A DNA stretch of 64,000 nucleotides from assembly GCA_026225415.1 (NCBI GenBank), contig JAMFSS010000003.1:122638-186637 (forward strand), read 5' to 3'. A program made the position numbers and the translations under genes. Below, piece by piece: positions 26,610 through 36,039 of the stretch (positions within the stretch are counted from its first letter, which is position 1; each line of letters opens with the position of its first letter). Source of the DNA: Alphaproteobacteria bacterium. Its GTDB lineage: Bacteria; Pseudomonadota; Alphaproteobacteria; UBA9219. The notes under the pieces were generated by a model that saw nothing but the letters and a program-made list of their open reading frames with translations, was not told where the DNA came from and made no database searches.

Positions 26610-27365
26610 ATGTCCTTCTGGCGCAAATCAAAACCCCAAAACGAAAACGGCATCGTCGCTATTGGCGATGAAAATGTCGTATTTTCCGTCACCCGTTCGC
26701 GCAAACGCAAACGCACCGTCGCGTTTAAAATGGAACGCGATAAAACCCTGACCGTCCTTGCCCCCGCATCGGCCAGCCTCGGCTCCCTGACGCGTATTCT
26801 GCAACAACGCGCGGCGTGGATTATGCAGCAATTAAGGCGTACCGAATCCGCGCCGCCCGAAAACGCGTTTTGTGACGGCGGCCATATCATATATCTGGGG
26901 CATCGTTACCGCTTGCATGTCACGCGCATGCCAACAAAATCTTCTTGCCGCCTGTCGCCGCACGCCTTTCATATCAATCTCCCCAATGCCGATCTGTCGC
27001 CCCAAAATCTGCAACAGGAAATTCAGTTGGAACTTACCCTTTGGATAAAAAAACGCGCCAAGGCGAAATTGAAAAAACGCTGTGATATCTGGGCGCAAAA
27101 AATGGGCGTGGCCTATACCAAGATTCTTGTCACCAACCCCAAAAACCGTTGGGGCAGTTGCAGCGCGGATAACATCATCCGCCTCAATTACCGCCTGTTG
27201 CTTGCGCCGCTCCCTCTCATCGATTACGTCGTGGCGCACGAATTGGCGCATATACCGCACAAAAACCACTCGGCGCGTTTTTGGGGCTATGTCGCGCGTT
27301 TCATGCCCGATTATCATACGCGCCGCCAACAATTGCGCCGCATCGAATCCAACCTGACCCTTTAA
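26610..27365 (+). CDS. YgjP-like (DUF45) metallopeptidase
   Basis: A 251-residue protein whose C-terminal domain has the zinc protease motif HELAH (in VVAHELAHIPHKNHSARFW, about residues 210-228), preceded by NRWGSCS and IRLNYRLLL, as in YgjP/M48-type peptidases (also compared with SprT). The N-terminal 90 residues are basic. The substrate is unknown. TTAGG precedes the ATG. It is followed after 11 bases by a small membrane protein and the ccm operon. Confidence 0.87.
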   Translation: MSFWRKSKPQNENGIVAIGDENVVFSVTRSRKRKRTVAFKMERDKTLTVLAPASASLGSLTRILQQRAAWIMQQLRRTESAPPENAFCDGGHIIYLGHRYRLHVTRMPTKSSCRLSPHAFHINLPNADLSPQNLQQEIQLELTLWIKKRAKAKLKKRCDIWAQKMGVAYTKILVTNPKNRWGSCSADNIIRLNYRLLLAPLPLIDYVVAHELAHIPHKNHSARFWGYVARFMPDYHTRRQQLRRIESNLTL

Positions 27366-27376
27366 AGGAGAACCCC

Positions 27377-27553
27377 ATGTCCTTCATCGTCGAACATCGT
27401 TTCAGCTCCGCTTTCGTCAAATACGGCCTCGGCTATGGCGCCTGTGCCGCGATGATTTTGTCCTATACCGCCAATAAATCCATCCTCTGGATGCTGATCG
27501 ATGGCTGGTTCAGCTGGGTTTATGTGGTGTTTTTCGCGCTTTTCAGGGCGTAA
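27377..27553 (+). CDS. Small membrane protein
   Basis: A 58-residue protein preceded by a strong AAAGGAG six bases before the ATG. It has one or two hydrophobic segments (about residues 19-35 and 37-56, including WMLIDGWFSWVYVVFFALF). No family is recognised. It lies between the YgjP-like gene and ccmD, so it could be co-expressed with cytochrome c maturation, though nothing in its sequence shows such a role. Confidence 0.6.
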   Translation: MSFIVEHRFSSAFVKYGLGYGACAAMILSYTANKSILWMLIDGWFSWVYVVFFALFRA

Positions 27554-27575
27554 AAAACCGCCTATCACTATCCCC

Positions 27576-27731
27576 ATGCCTGAATGGATTCATAATAACC
27601 ACGCGGAATACGCGCTTGCCGCTTACGCCCTTGCCGCCGTTGCGCTGATCGGCATCGGCCTTATATCCCTCTGCGCCCATCGCCGCGCCAAAACGGAATT
27701 ACAAAAATTATCGGGCGACAAAATCGGATGA
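27576..27731 (+). CDS. ccmD: Haem exporter protein CcmD
   Basis: A 51-residue, single-pass membrane protein: MPEWIHNNHAEY, then a hydrophobic helix (about residues 13-35), then a basic tail. CcmD stabilises the CcmABC haem export complex. Its size, the N-terminal aromatic/His pattern and position directly before ccmE (ATGA overlap) identify it. Confidence 0.85.
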   Translation: MPEWIHNNHAEYALAAYALAAVALIGIGLISLCAHRRAKTELQKLSGDKIG

Positions 27732-28162
27732 CCCGCAAACGCGCCCGCCTTTATATGGTTCTGCTGTTGGTGCTGGGCGTCGGTACGGCGGTGGCGTTGG
27801 CGCTTGCCGCGCTCGGGCAAAATGTTTCCTACTTTCGCACGCCGACCGAAATCACAACCGGCAACTATCCTGAAAAGAATAATAAACATGGATTGCGGTT
27901 GGGTGGGCTGGTCGAAAAAGGCAGCCTTATCCATGAAGGCAGCGCCATAAGGTTCAGCGTGACAGATTTAAAAAACAGCCTGCCGGTTTATTACAACGGC
28001 ACAGTGCCGGATTTGTTCCGCGAAGGGCAGGGCGTGATCGCCGAAGGCCATGTCGATGAGGCCGGTGTTTTTCAGGCGACCATGCTATTGGCGAAACATG
28101 ATGAAAAATACATGCCGCCCGAAGTCGCCAAGGAATTAAAGGACACAGGTGGTGTGAAATGA
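27728..28162 (+). CDS. ccmE: Cytochrome c maturation haem chaperone CcmE
   Basis: CcmE binds haem covalently in the periplasm and hands it to CcmF/H. The 144-residue protein has an N-terminal membrane anchor (about residues 8-30), an OB-fold with LRLGGLVEKGS and VYYNGTVPDLFREG, and the haem-binding His124 in LAKHDEKYMPPE. It overlaps ccmD and ccmF by 4 bases each. Confidence 0.96.
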   Translation: MTRKRARLYMVLLLVLGVGTAVALALAALGQNVSYFRTPTEITTGNYPEKNNKHGLRLGGLVEKGSLIHEGSAIRFSVTDLKNSLPVYYNGTVPDLFREGQGVIAEGHVDEAGVFQATMLLAKHDEKYMPPEVAKELKDTGGVK

Positions 28163-30057
28163 TCATCACCCTCGGCCATTTCGCCGTATCGCTCGCACTA
28201 CTGCTCAGCCTCGCGCAATCCATCATCCCTTTGTTCGGCGCCTCGCAAAACAATATTAAAAAAATACAAATCGGCCGCGGCTTGGCGCTCGCCAATTTCG
28301 TGCTCGTCGCCACCGGCTTCTTCGCCCTTATGTATGCGCATGTCACCGATGATTTCAGCGTGGTGAATGTGGCGATGAACAGCCATTCGACTAAACCGCT
28401 GCTCTATAAAATTACCGGCACATGGGCCAGCCATGAAGGCTCGATGATGCTCTGGGTGCTTATCCTCACTTTGTTCGGTGCGCTCATCGCGTTGGTGCCA
28501 CGCGATATGCCTTTGGTTTTGCGTGCGCGGGCATTGGCAGTTCAGGGCATGACGGGCGTTGGTTTTCTGGCATTCATCCTGTTCACCTCCGATCCTTTCA
28601 TCCGCATTTTTCCTGCGCCAACAGATGGTCAGGATTTAAATCCGTTGTTGCAAGATCCCGGCCTCGCCTTCCATCCGCCCGGTCTTTATATGGGCTATGT
28701 CGGTTTTTCTTCGGTGTTCTCGCTGGCGGCAGCTTTGTTGATGACCCGCGATATCGACGCGAAATGGGCAAAATATCTGCGCGTCTGGGTATTGCTGTCC
28801 TGGGGGTTTCTCACCTTCGGCATCACAATGGGTTCATGGTGGGCCTATTACGAATTGGGCTGGGGCGGTTGGTGGTTTTGGGATCCGGTTGAAAACGCGG
28901 CGCTTATGCCGTGGCTGTCAGGCACAGCCTTGCTTCATTCGGTCATTGCATCGGCGCGGCGTGGCGCATTGTTGCGTTGGACATTGTTGCTGTCTGTCAT
29001 AACTTTCAGCCTCAGCCTGCTCGGCACGTTCCTTGTGCGCTCCGGCATCCTCACCTCCGTTCATACATTCGCCGTCGACCCCGAACGCGGCGTGTTCGTT
29101 CTGGCGTTGTTAGGTATCGCCACGGGCGGTGCGCTTATTCTGTATGCCGCCCGCGCCCATCAATTACCCGAAGGCACTTTGTTCGCGCCTATCAGCCGCG
29201 AAGGCGGATTGCTTATCAATAATCTGTTCATCTGCACTGCCTGCGCAACCTTGGTAACCGGTACGCTTTATCCACTGCTGCTCGATGCGCTTGGCGGCGG
29301 CACAGTTTCCGTCGGCGCACCTTATTTCAATGCGACCATGGTGCCGTTGCTGTTGCCCGTTCTATTCATCATGGGTTTTGCGCCCTTTTTAAAATGGAAC
29401 AAGGGCGATGTGCGCAACGCCTTGGCCAACATGAAACTGGCTGCGCTTCTCATGCTCACAGCAATCGCCGCCGGACTCTATGCCTATGGCAATCATCACA
29501 TCATCGGTTTTATCGCGCTTGGCGCTGGCGGTTGGGTGGTGGGTGCCAGCATCACCGACGCATGGCGCAACCGCGATGCATTATTTGCCAACGCGCCGCG
29601 TTTGTTGGGGCATCTGGGGATTGGCATTGCGGTTATCGGCATGGCGGGTTCCGTCTATAATCAGGAAAACGCCTTCACGATGCAGGTCGGCGATGCGCGG
29701 GATGTGTCCGGCTATCACATAACCTTTGATGCGCTGGCGGATGTGCAGGGCGAAAATTACCTGGCGCAACGCGGCACTTTTACGGTTATCAGGGGCGACG
29801 ACAACGTAACCCTTTACCCCGAATGGCGTTTTTATCCGGTACAGGCCATGCCTTTGTCGCATGTCGCGCTGCGCCCCGATGCGATGCGCGATTTGTATTT
29901 GGCGTTGGGCGAAGAACAAGAAGATGGTAAGAAGAAAACCCACGCGGTCCGTTTCCAAATCCACCCGCTCGCGCCCTGGATATGGATTGGCGGCGTGATA
30001 ACGGCCTTGGGCGGTTTTGCGGGCGTGGCGCAATCATTTAAAAAGAAATGGATTTAA
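28159..30057 (+). CDS. ccmF: Haem lyase CcmF
   Basis: CcmF attaches haem to apocytochrome c with CcmH. The 632-residue polytopic membrane protein contains the haem-handling WWD motif GWGGWWFWDPVENA (about residues 234-247), HEGSMMLWV (about 92-100) and RSGILTSVHTFAVDP. The size is normal. The start overlaps ccmE by 4 bases, and ccmG follows by 1 base. Confidence 0.96.
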   Translation: MIITLGHFAVSLALLLSLAQSIIPLFGASQNNIKKIQIGRGLALANFVLVATGFFALMYAHVTDDFSVVNVAMNSHSTKPLLYKITGTWASHEGSMMLWVLILTLFGALIALVPRDMPLVLRARALAVQGMTGVGFLAFILFTSDPFIRIFPAPTDGQDLNPLLQDPGLAFHPPGLYMGYVGFSSVFSLAAALLMTRDIDAKWAKYLRVWVLLSWGFLTFGITMGSWWAYYELGWGGWWFWDPVENAALMPWLSGTALLHSVIASARRGALLRWTLLLSVITFSLSLLGTFLVRSGILTSVHTFAVDPERGVFVLALLGIATGGALILYAARAHQLPEGTLFAPISREGGLLINNLFICTACATLVTGTLYPLLLDALGGGTVSVGAPYFNATMVPLLLPVLFIMGFAPFLKWNKGDVRNALANMKLAALLMLTAIAAGLYAYGNHHIIGFIALGAGGWVVGASITDAWRNRDALFANAPRLLGHLGIGIAVIGMAGSVYNQENAFTMQVGDARDVSGYHITFDALADVQGENYLAQRGTFTVIRGDDNVTLYPEWRFYPVQAMPLSHVALRPDAMRDLYLALGEEQEDGKKKTHAVRFQIHPLAPWIWIGGVITALGGFAGVAQSFKKKWI

Positions 30058-30058
30058 A

Positions 30059-30601
30059 ATGGAAAAATCAAAAATCAAAGCCTTCACCCCCTTTATCGTC
30101 TTCGCCCTTCTGGTTGTGTTTCTGGTCATCGGCCTGCATCACAGCAAACCCCAGGTGCCGAAATTCGCGCAACATATCGGCGATACGGCACCCGTAACCG
30201 ACCTACCCATCCTTAATGGCAATGGCGCGCGTTTCACCACCGCTTCATGGCATGGCCGTCCTTATATGATTAATTTTTTCGCCAGCTGGTGCGGCGATTG
30301 CAAAGCCGAACATGAAGAGCTGATGACATTGGCGGCATCGCACCTGCCGATGATCGGCATAACATTCAAAGACAAAGCGGATAATGTCACATCCTATCTG
30401 GGCCGCGTCGGCGACCCGTTCATCGCCGTGGCGCAAGATGATAATGGCCGCGCCGGAATCGATTGGGGTTTGACAGGCGTGCCGGAAACTTTTGTGGTCG
30501 ATGCGCAAGGCATTATCCGCTGGCACCATATCGGCGCGCTCACCGATGATATCGCGCGTGATGAGCTCATGCCGCTATGGGAAAGCCTGACGCAACAATG
30601 A
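30059..30601 (+). CDS. ccmG: Thiol:disulfide interchange protein CcmG/DsbE
   Basis: CcmG keeps apocytochrome c cysteines reduced for haem attachment. The 180-residue protein has an N-terminal membrane anchor (about residues 9-26) and a periplasmic thioredoxin fold with the active site WCGDC (Cys78, Cys81) and the cis-Pro GVPETF. The ATG at 30059 follows the ccmF stop directly. The stop overlaps ccmH as ATGA. Confidence 0.93.
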   Translation: MEKSKIKAFTPFIVFALLVVFLVIGLHHSKPQVPKFAQHIGDTAPVTDLPILNGNGARFTTASWHGRPYMINFFASWCGDCKAEHEELMTLAASHLPMIGITFKDKADNVTSYLGRVGDPFIAVAQDDNGRAGIDWGLTGVPETFVVDAQGIIRWHHIGALTDDIARDELMPLWESLTQQ

Positions 30602-30972
30602 TCGCAAGGTTGCTTCTTCTCTTGCTATTTTCCCTGCCTGCATGGGCACAGGAAACATTGCCCGACCCACAACAGGAAGCGCGGGCGGTGACATTGGGCG
30701 AAGAACTGCGTTGCGTCGTGTGCCAGTCGGAATCCATCAACGACTCCCAGGCCGATATGGCGCGGGATATGCGCCTTCTGGTACGCGAGAAAATCAGCCA
30801 GGGCTGGACAGACCAGCAAATCCTGACTTTCGCCCGCACCCGTTACGGCGATTTCATCCTGCTGAAACCGCCGCTTCAATCCAATACCTATCTGTTGTGG
30901 GGGCTGCCGCTTTTGTTCCTCGGGGTTGCAGGTGTGATGATCTGGCCTTTGTTCCGCAAACGCAAAGAATAG
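30598..30972 (+). CDS. ccmH: Cytochrome c maturation protein CcmH (CycL)
   Basis: A 124-residue protein with a signal peptide (cleavage near AWA|QE), the redox motif RCVVC (Cys39, Cys42), the ARTRYGDFILLKPP block, and a C-terminal membrane helix. It is the short, alphaproteobacterial-type CcmH; no ccmI gene follows, and ccmA, B and C are not in this window, so they must lie elsewhere. Confidence 0.93.
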   Translation: MIARLLLLLLFSLPAWAQETLPDPQQEARAVTLGEELRCVVCQSESINDSQADMARDMRLLVREKISQGWTDQQILTFARTRYGDFILLKPPLQSNTYLLWGLPLLFLGVAGVMIWPLFRKRKE

Positions 30973-30991
30973 AGGCTTGCCCCTCCTATTC
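30967..30991 (+). terminator. Hairpin over the ccmH stop codon
   Basis: GAATAGAGG pairs with CCTCCTATTC (one bulge) around a short loop, spanning the stop codon. It lacks a T-run, so it may be a transcript-end stabiliser rather than a terminator. Confidence 0.35.
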
Positions 30992-31334
30992 AGCCGCTTC
31001 ACGGGCTAAAATACCTGTTCAAAGTGTTTTTGAACCCGTTGAGCAGAATGTTTCCTATAAAAATGCCTTAAAACACCTTAGTTTATGGTATTTAAGGCCA
31101 TAAAACAGGCTTTCCCATGCCAAAATATACAAAATAGCCCCAATATTGCTCAGACACGCGCCTTTTTTTGGCAATAAATATCCTTTAAAGGATAACGAAA
31201 AACTGCGCCAACCACCCGCTAAGCCCCTGTATTTTCGTGCAAAACGCCACGCCCTGTGCTAATCGTTTCGGTCACCGGATGAATTATCGCCCGTTTTACA
31301 CAAGACAGGGCATCGCACATAAGGGGAGAGAAGA
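30973..31334. other. Intergenic region between ccmH and the SnoaL-like gene
   Basis: About 360 bp, AT-richer than average, with no convincing ORF. It contains an inverted repeat TTTATGG/CCATAAA (31082-31088 with 31098-31104, 9-base spacer), a possible operator or small hairpin, and a strong ribosome binding site at its end. Confidence 0.45.
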
Positions 31335-32087
31335 ATGGTTGCCGGAAAGAAAAAATTAAAGACTGTGGCCGCAAAGAAAACTGTCGCAAAAATGGCCGCG
31401 CCAAAATCCAAACCGCGCCCCAGCCTGTCTTTGCTTAAATTTCCGCGCCCCAGCATGGTCGCGCAATTGGCGGGAAATGGCGGAGAAAAACTCAACCCCC
31501 GTTTGCAGGCCACAATAGACAAAAGCGAAATCGCCGATCTGTTGCACAGCTTTGCGCGCGGCATCGACCGTATCGATGAAAATTTGCTGCGCTCGGTTTT
31601 GCATCCCGACGCGACGCTCGACCTTGGCCCCGGCGTGTTTCAAGGGACAGGCGGCGATTACGTGCATTGGGTCCTGGGCGTTCTGCAAGCCCTGCGTTCG
31701 TCGCACCACATGATCACCAATATCCGTGTCGAACTTGAAGGCGATGCGGCCTTGGTGGAGTCCTACTTCCACGGCTATATGCGTATCGAAAAACCTATTG
31801 GCCGCGAAGATGTGTTCATGGGTGGTCGTAACCTCGACCGTTTCGAACGCCGCCCCGCCGGTTCGTCAGGCGTATGGAAAATCGTGCATCGTAAACAGAT
31901 TATGGATTGGGTGCGCACTGAATCGGCATCCGATATTTTCTATCACCAAAATCCCGATGCGTTATGGAGCTACCGCACCAAAGTGGACGCGTCCTATCAA
32001 ATGGCGCAATTCCCCGGCACGCAATCGGGCGGCAAGCTGCCATCTTTCTTGGGGCGCCATTACGAAAGCAAGAGCGTTAAGTTTTAG
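31335..32087 (+). CDS. SnoaL-like (NTF2 fold) domain protein
   Basis: A 250-residue protein with a Lys/Ala/Pro-rich N-terminal tail (about residues 1-40) and an NTF2-like SnoaL_4 domain (about 60-195): IADLLHSFARGIDRIDENLL, then HPDATLDLGPGVFQG, SSHHMITNIRVEL and WKIVHRKQIMDW. Similar folds act as small enzymes or binding proteins on diverse substrates. The ATG at 31335 follows AAGGGGAGAG. The stop overlaps the convergent phosphoesterase by 11 bases. Substrate unknown. Confidence 0.85.
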   Translation: MVAGKKKLKTVAAKKTVAKMAAPKSKPRPSLSLLKFPRPSMVAQLAGNGGEKLNPRLQATIDKSEIADLLHSFARGIDRIDENLLRSVLHPDATLDLGPGVFQGTGGDYVHWVLGVLQALRSSHHMITNIRVELEGDAALVESYFHGYMRIEKPIGREDVFMGGRNLDRFERRPAGSSGVWKIVHRKQIMDWVRTESASDIFYHQNPDALWSYRTKVDASYQMAQFPGTQSGGKLPSFLGRHYESKSVKF

Positions 32088-33240
32088 AACGCAAAGTAAG
32101 ATGCGTAATCTCGGCCGTGGTGCCTAACCGCATCGGCGGGCCCCAAAATCCTGTGCCGGCGCTCACATAAATCTGCGTCGCGGTTTCTTTATACCGGTGC
32201 AACCCCTCGGTAAAGGGCTGTTGCAAATACACCAATAAATTAAACGGCCAAATCTGTCCGCCATGCGTATGGCCGGACAGTTGAAGATCGACATTGTTGG
32301 CAGCCGCCTCGTGAACATCTTTCGGCTGATGCGCCAATAAAATAACCGGCCGCGCCGCATCGCGTTCCGCCAAAGTTTCGGTAATATTTTTGCCGCCATG
32401 CTGCCGCGCGGCAAAATCATCAACGCCCGCCAGATCAAAACTGCCGCGCGGCGTATTAATCCGCACCCATTCATTGCGCAAAACGCGGATGCCCAAACTG
32501 GCGACATGCGCGCACCATTCCTCGGCGCCCGAATAATATTCATGATTGCCGGTAATGAAGTAAATACCTTCGGGCGCTTGCAGTTTGGCCAAGGGTTCCA
32601 CCTGTGCCGCCAAATCCGCAATGCTGCCATCAACCAGATCGCCGGTGATAACAATCATGTCGGGCTTCAATTCATTGATTTGATCGACAACATGGTTCAA
32701 CCACACACCGTCTATCAAGGGGCCGATATGCAAATCGCTGACTTGCACCACCCGCAACCCGTCCAATGCCAGGGGCCAGCGGTCAAGGGTAACTTCAACC
32801 GGCTTAACGCTGACGGGACGCAATCCGTTCCACGCCGCATAGGCGCTGGCGGTGCCCGCCGCGCCTAATGCTGAAAACCCCAATGCGTAATGAAACACCT
32901 GCCGCCGTTCGGGATCATGCGGCGCAAGCCGCAACAGATGCGACGCAATCCACACAATATCGGTGATAATCACGCTGACCAGCAACAACAACAAACAGCC
33001 CATCCACGGAAAAACCACCCATGACAAAACGCTGGCGGCATTGTGGGGCAGGGTACGGCTCAGCGGTAATGCAACCAAAGTGGCGACGCCCATAAAACCC
33101 AAGGCGCATCCCAAAATCCAACGCGCGGTTTCATCCAGTTGCAAGTACGAGCTTAACCGCCAGAAAATATAAAGATGCGACACGGTTAAAATGGCGGCAA
33201 AAATAACCAGGAAAATTGATACATGCATAGTGCGTGACAT
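32077..33240 (-). CDS. Membrane-anchored metallophosphoesterase
   Basis: A 387-residue protein with several N-terminal membrane helices (about residues 5-110) and a calcineurin-like phosphoesterase domain. Metal-binding motifs in order: QVSDLHIGP, ITGDLVDGS, ITGNHEYY, LLAHQPKD and SGHTHGGQ. The layout resembles YaeI/YkuE-type enzymes. It lies 12 bases downstream of an SDR gene on the same strand. Confidence 0.9.
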   Translation of the reverse strand: MSRTMHVSIFLVIFAAILTVSHLYIFWRLSSYLQLDETARWILGCALGFMGVATLVALPLSRTLPHNAASVLSWVVFPWMGCLLLLLVSVIITDIVWIASHLLRLAPHDPERRQVFHYALGFSALGAAGTASAYAAWNGLRPVSVKPVEVTLDRWPLALDGLRVVQVSDLHIGPLIDGVWLNHVVDQINELKPDMIVITGDLVDGSIADLAAQVEPLAKLQAPEGIYFITGNHEYYSGAEEWCAHVASLGIRVLRNEWVRINTPRGSFDLAGVDDFAARQHGGKNITETLAERDAARPVILLAHQPKDVHEAAANNVDLQLSGHTHGGQIWPFNLLVYLQQPFTEGLHRYKETATQIYVSAGTGFWGPPMRLGTTAEITHLTLRSKT

Positions 33241-33252
33241 CCGTAAAGAACC

Positions 33253-34020
33253 TTACTTGCGCGGTAACAACGCCGCGATTTTATCAGCCACAATCTGCGG
33301 CAACCCTGCCATTATCCGCGCCATAATATAAACAGGCAATGGGAAAGCAATCCGCCCTTTATTGGCGGCCAACCCCCGCGCAATAATCCGCGCCGCGCGT
33401 TCGGGCGTAAGGATAAACGGCATAGGAAACGGATTGGTGTCCGTCATCGGCGTACGGATAAAGCCGGGGCATACAACATTCACTGCTATATTTAACGGGG
33501 CCAATTCGGCGCGCAAACCTTCGCCAAACACGCGCACCGCGGCCTTGCTGGCGCAATAGGCGGTTGCACCGGCGAAACCACGAAACCCGGCAACCGAACT
33601 GACAATCGCAATCTGGCCGTTCCCCTGTTTTTTCATAACTTCTATCGTCGGATGTACTGTATTAAAAACGCCCGTCACATTGGTGGCAAAAATCGCCGCG
33701 ATCTGTTCCGCGCTTTCGCCGCCGCCGCCCTTGGAAAATGTGCCGCCCGAAATACCGGCATTGGCTATCACCAGATCAATCGGCATCCGCGCCGCACAAC
33801 CCGCAACCCACGTCGCCATATCACTTGCGTCGCATACATCACCGCTGTGTATCGCGACTTCCGCACCCTTGCGCCGCGCCTGTTCTGCAACAGCACCAAG
33901 CCTTTCCGCGTTCCGCCCGTGCAAAGACAGGCAAACGCCAGCCGCCGCATAGTGTTGGGTCAAAGCCGCGCCAATGCCGCTGGACGCGCCGGTGATAAGG
34001 ATATGGCGAGGGTTAAGCAT
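33253..34020 (-). CDS. Short-chain dehydrogenase/reductase
   Basis: A 255-residue SDR with the cofactor loop TGASSGIG (about residues 10-17), NAG at about 91-93, and the catalytic YCASK with the preceding Ser. It most resembles SDRs acting on lipids or small carbonyls, but the substrate cannot be told. It is the first gene of an SDR-phosphoesterase pair and divergent from gmk. Confidence 0.88.
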   Translation of the reverse strand: MLNPRHILITGASSGIGAALTQHYAAAGVCLSLHGRNAERLGAVAEQARRKGAEVAIHSGDVCDASDMATWVAGCAARMPIDLVIANAGISGGTFSKGGGGESAEQIAAIFATNVTGVFNTVHPTIEVMKKQGNGQIAIVSSVAGFRGFAGATAYCASKAAVRVFGEGLRAELAPLNIAVNVVCPGFIRTPMTDTNPFPMPFILTPERAARIIARGLAANKGRIAFPLPVYIMARIMAGLPQIVADKIAALLPRK

Positions 34021-34048
34021 AAAATGACTATAATCAAAAACCCCTAAA

Positions 34049-34060
34049 CGGCAATTGCCG
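34049..34060. promoter_or_regulatory. 12-bp perfect palindrome in the SDR/gmk divergent region
   Basis: CGGCAATTGCCG is a perfect palindrome at the middle of the 68-bp divergent spacer. A TATAAT occurs at 34029-34034. The palindrome is a possible repressor site; chance is not excluded. Confidence 0.3.
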
Positions 34061-34088
34061 AATAAGAATAAAAATGCTTTAAAAGCTC

Positions 34089-34736
34089 ATGTCCGATTTG
34101 CCTTTCGACCTTATCCGCCGCCGCGGTTTGATGATGGTGTTGTCTTCCCCTTCGGGTGCGGGCAAAACCACGCTGTCGCGCCGGTTGCTGGAAACCGATG
34201 ATGAAATTTCGCTTTCGGTGTCCGTCACCACCCGCGCCCCGCGCGCGGGCGAAGTCGATGGCCATGATTATGGTTTTATCGACCTGACCGAATTTAATCT
34301 GCTGGTCAACCGCGACCAATTGCTGGAACACGCCAAAGTGTTCGGCAATTATTACGGCACGCCGCGTTTGCCGGTCGAACGCACCTTGGCGCAGGGCCGC
34401 GATGTGTTGTTCGATATCGATTGGCAAGGCACGCAACAATTGGCAGAAAAAGCCCGCGATGATCTGGTCAGCATTTTCATCCTGCCGCCCAGCTTCCACG
34501 AATTGGAACGCCGTTTGTTCAGCCGCGCGCAGGACGACCCCGTCGAAATCAACCGCCGCATGGCCAAAGCCGCCGATGAAATGAGCCATTGGGCGGAATA
34601 TGATTATGTGATTGTGAACCGCGACCTTGATCAATCGGTGATGGCGGTTCGGTCGATCTTGCTGGCCGAACGGTTGAAACGCCGCCGCCAGATTGGGTTG
34701 GCGGAGTTTGTGACCGGTTTAAAGGTCGGGCATTAA
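34089..34736 (+). CDS. gmk: Guanylate kinase
   Basis: Gmk phosphorylates GMP to GDP. The 215-residue protein has the P-loop SSPSGAGKTT (about residues 19-28), SVTTRAPRAGEVDGHDY (GMP-binding, about 45-61) and IDWQGTQQL. The start has no strong ribosome site. The 3' end overlaps the convergent lipB gene by 18 bases. Confidence 0.95.
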   Translation: MSDLPFDLIRRRGLMMVLSSPSGAGKTTLSRRLLETDDEISLSVSVTTRAPRAGEVDGHDYGFIDLTEFNLLVNRDQLLEHAKVFGNYYGTPRLPVERTLAQGRDVLFDIDWQGTQQLAEKARDDLVSIFILPPSFHELERRLFSRAQDDPVEINRRMAKAADEMSHWAEYDYVIVNRDLDQSVMAVRSILLAERLKRRRQIGLAEFVTGLKVGH

Positions 34737-35357
34737 AACAGCCAGATGCCGCCGGAACGCCGCATCAACCTCATTCATCGACGCAGTTACACCTAAGTGA
34801 TGCATCGACGTCACGCCAAATTCGGCAATCCCACAAGGCACAATGCCGGAAAAATGCGACAGATCAGGATCGACATTCAAAGCCAGCCCGTGATACGCCA
34901 CCCATTTGCGCACCCGCACGCCTATCGCCGCAATTTTCTGTTCTGTGCCGCCGGTTGCGACCCACAACCCAATCCGCCCCGCACGCCGTTCCGCCACAAT
35001 GCCAAAATCTGCCAAAGCGCGGATAACCCATTCTTCCAACCGCCAAACATGCGCCCGGATATCTTTGCCGCGCTCGCGCAAATCGATCATCGCGTAAATC
35101 ACCCTTTGTCCCGGCCCGTGATAGGTGTAACGCCCACCGCGCCCGGTCTCAAAAACCGGAAACCGCGCCGCGTCTTTTAACTCGGCGCTGTCTGCCGAAG
35201 TCCCCGCGGTATAAAGCGGCGGATGCTGCAACAACCAAATCTGCTCCGGCTTAACGCCTGCAATAATATCATCAACGCGTTGCTCCATCGTGGTTAACGC
35301 GGTTGGATAGGCAACGGGTGCAAGTGAAATTAACCATTCTGGGGGCGATAAAATCAT
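34719..35357 (-). CDS. lipB: Octanoyltransferase LipB
   Basis: LipB moves octanoyl from acyl carrier protein onto lipoyl-dependent enzymes. The 212-residue protein has RGGRYTYHGPGQRVIY (about residues 72-87), the catalytic Lys in GVRVRKWVAYHGLALNV, and the catalytic Cys in IVPCGI. It overlaps gmk at its 3' end. Confidence 0.95.
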   Translation of the reverse strand: MILSPPEWLISLAPVAYPTALTTMEQRVDDIIAGVKPEQIWLLQHPPLYTAGTSADSAELKDAARFPVFETGRGGRYTYHGPGQRVIYAMIDLRERGKDIRAHVWRLEEWVIRALADFGIVAERRAGRIGLWVATGGTEQKIAAIGVRVRKWVAYHGLALNVDPDLSHFSGIVPCGIAEFGVTSMHHLGVTASMNEVDAAFRRHLAVLMPDL

Positions 35358-35442
35358 ACAATGAAACTATTACAAACCGCTGTAAAACGACAGGGGCAAA
35401 TGTTACAAAAGGTAACGAATTTAATCGAAACGAGATATTAAA

Positions 35443-36039
35443 ATGAAACCAATTATCAATCAATTCCGCGCTGCAGGCCGCCTGATCAATGAATGGCGCG
35501 ATACTCTTCTTTATACAGGACTGGGAGCACTAGCTGTAAACAATGTTGTCAATGATGCTGGTGTTTCCTTGCGAAATGTAATGCTTGCCGCATCGGCGCG
35601 TGAATTGATTCGCGGCGTATCATGGTCGAATTCTATGAATAAACAAATAGCAGGCTTGTCTAACAAACAGTCAAATCGTCGCGTTAATCATTACACTTCT
35701 CTTTTTATGTCCACAACGATTGTGCTGGGGGAGTCCTTCTTGCCTCCGTCGCCGGTTCCCTTTTCTATGCACGCGGCTGCAGGATTATGGGCATTGTTTC
35801 TTGCTGGAGGCATAAAAGCTTTTGATGGCAAGCTAAAAGACATGCCCCGTTATTATTTCGACAAAGATATAGGCATGTGGGATTGGCCGCGCAAACGTGG
35901 CGGCGATGGCGGCACAACGCAAACACAAAAAATGCTGGATGGATTCCGTGATATGGGCAGCGCAATCGGCCGTACGCTTGCACCCAAACCGGCCTTCGCA
36001 CCTGTCGCCGTTCGTTACGCGCCGAACCTCAACGCATAA
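35443..36039 (+). CDS. Hypothetical protein with hydrophobic segments
   Basis: A 198-residue protein not recognised. It has two hydrophobic stretches (about residues 22-36 and 86-125), the second long enough for one or two membrane passes, and a C-terminal low-complexity tail. The first half is AT-richer than neighbouring genes, and the ribosome site is weak. It converges on serA with a 25-base overlap. Confidence 0.55.
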   Translation: MKPIINQFRAAGRLINEWRDTLLYTGLGALAVNNVVNDAGVSLRNVMLAASARELIRGVSWSNSMNKQIAGLSNKQSNRRVNHYTSLFMSTTIVLGESFLPPSPVPFSMHAAAGLWALFLAGGIKAFDGKLKDMPRYYFDKDIGMWDWPRKRGGDGGTTQTQKMLDGFRDMGSAIGRTLAPKPAFAPVAVRYAPNLNA

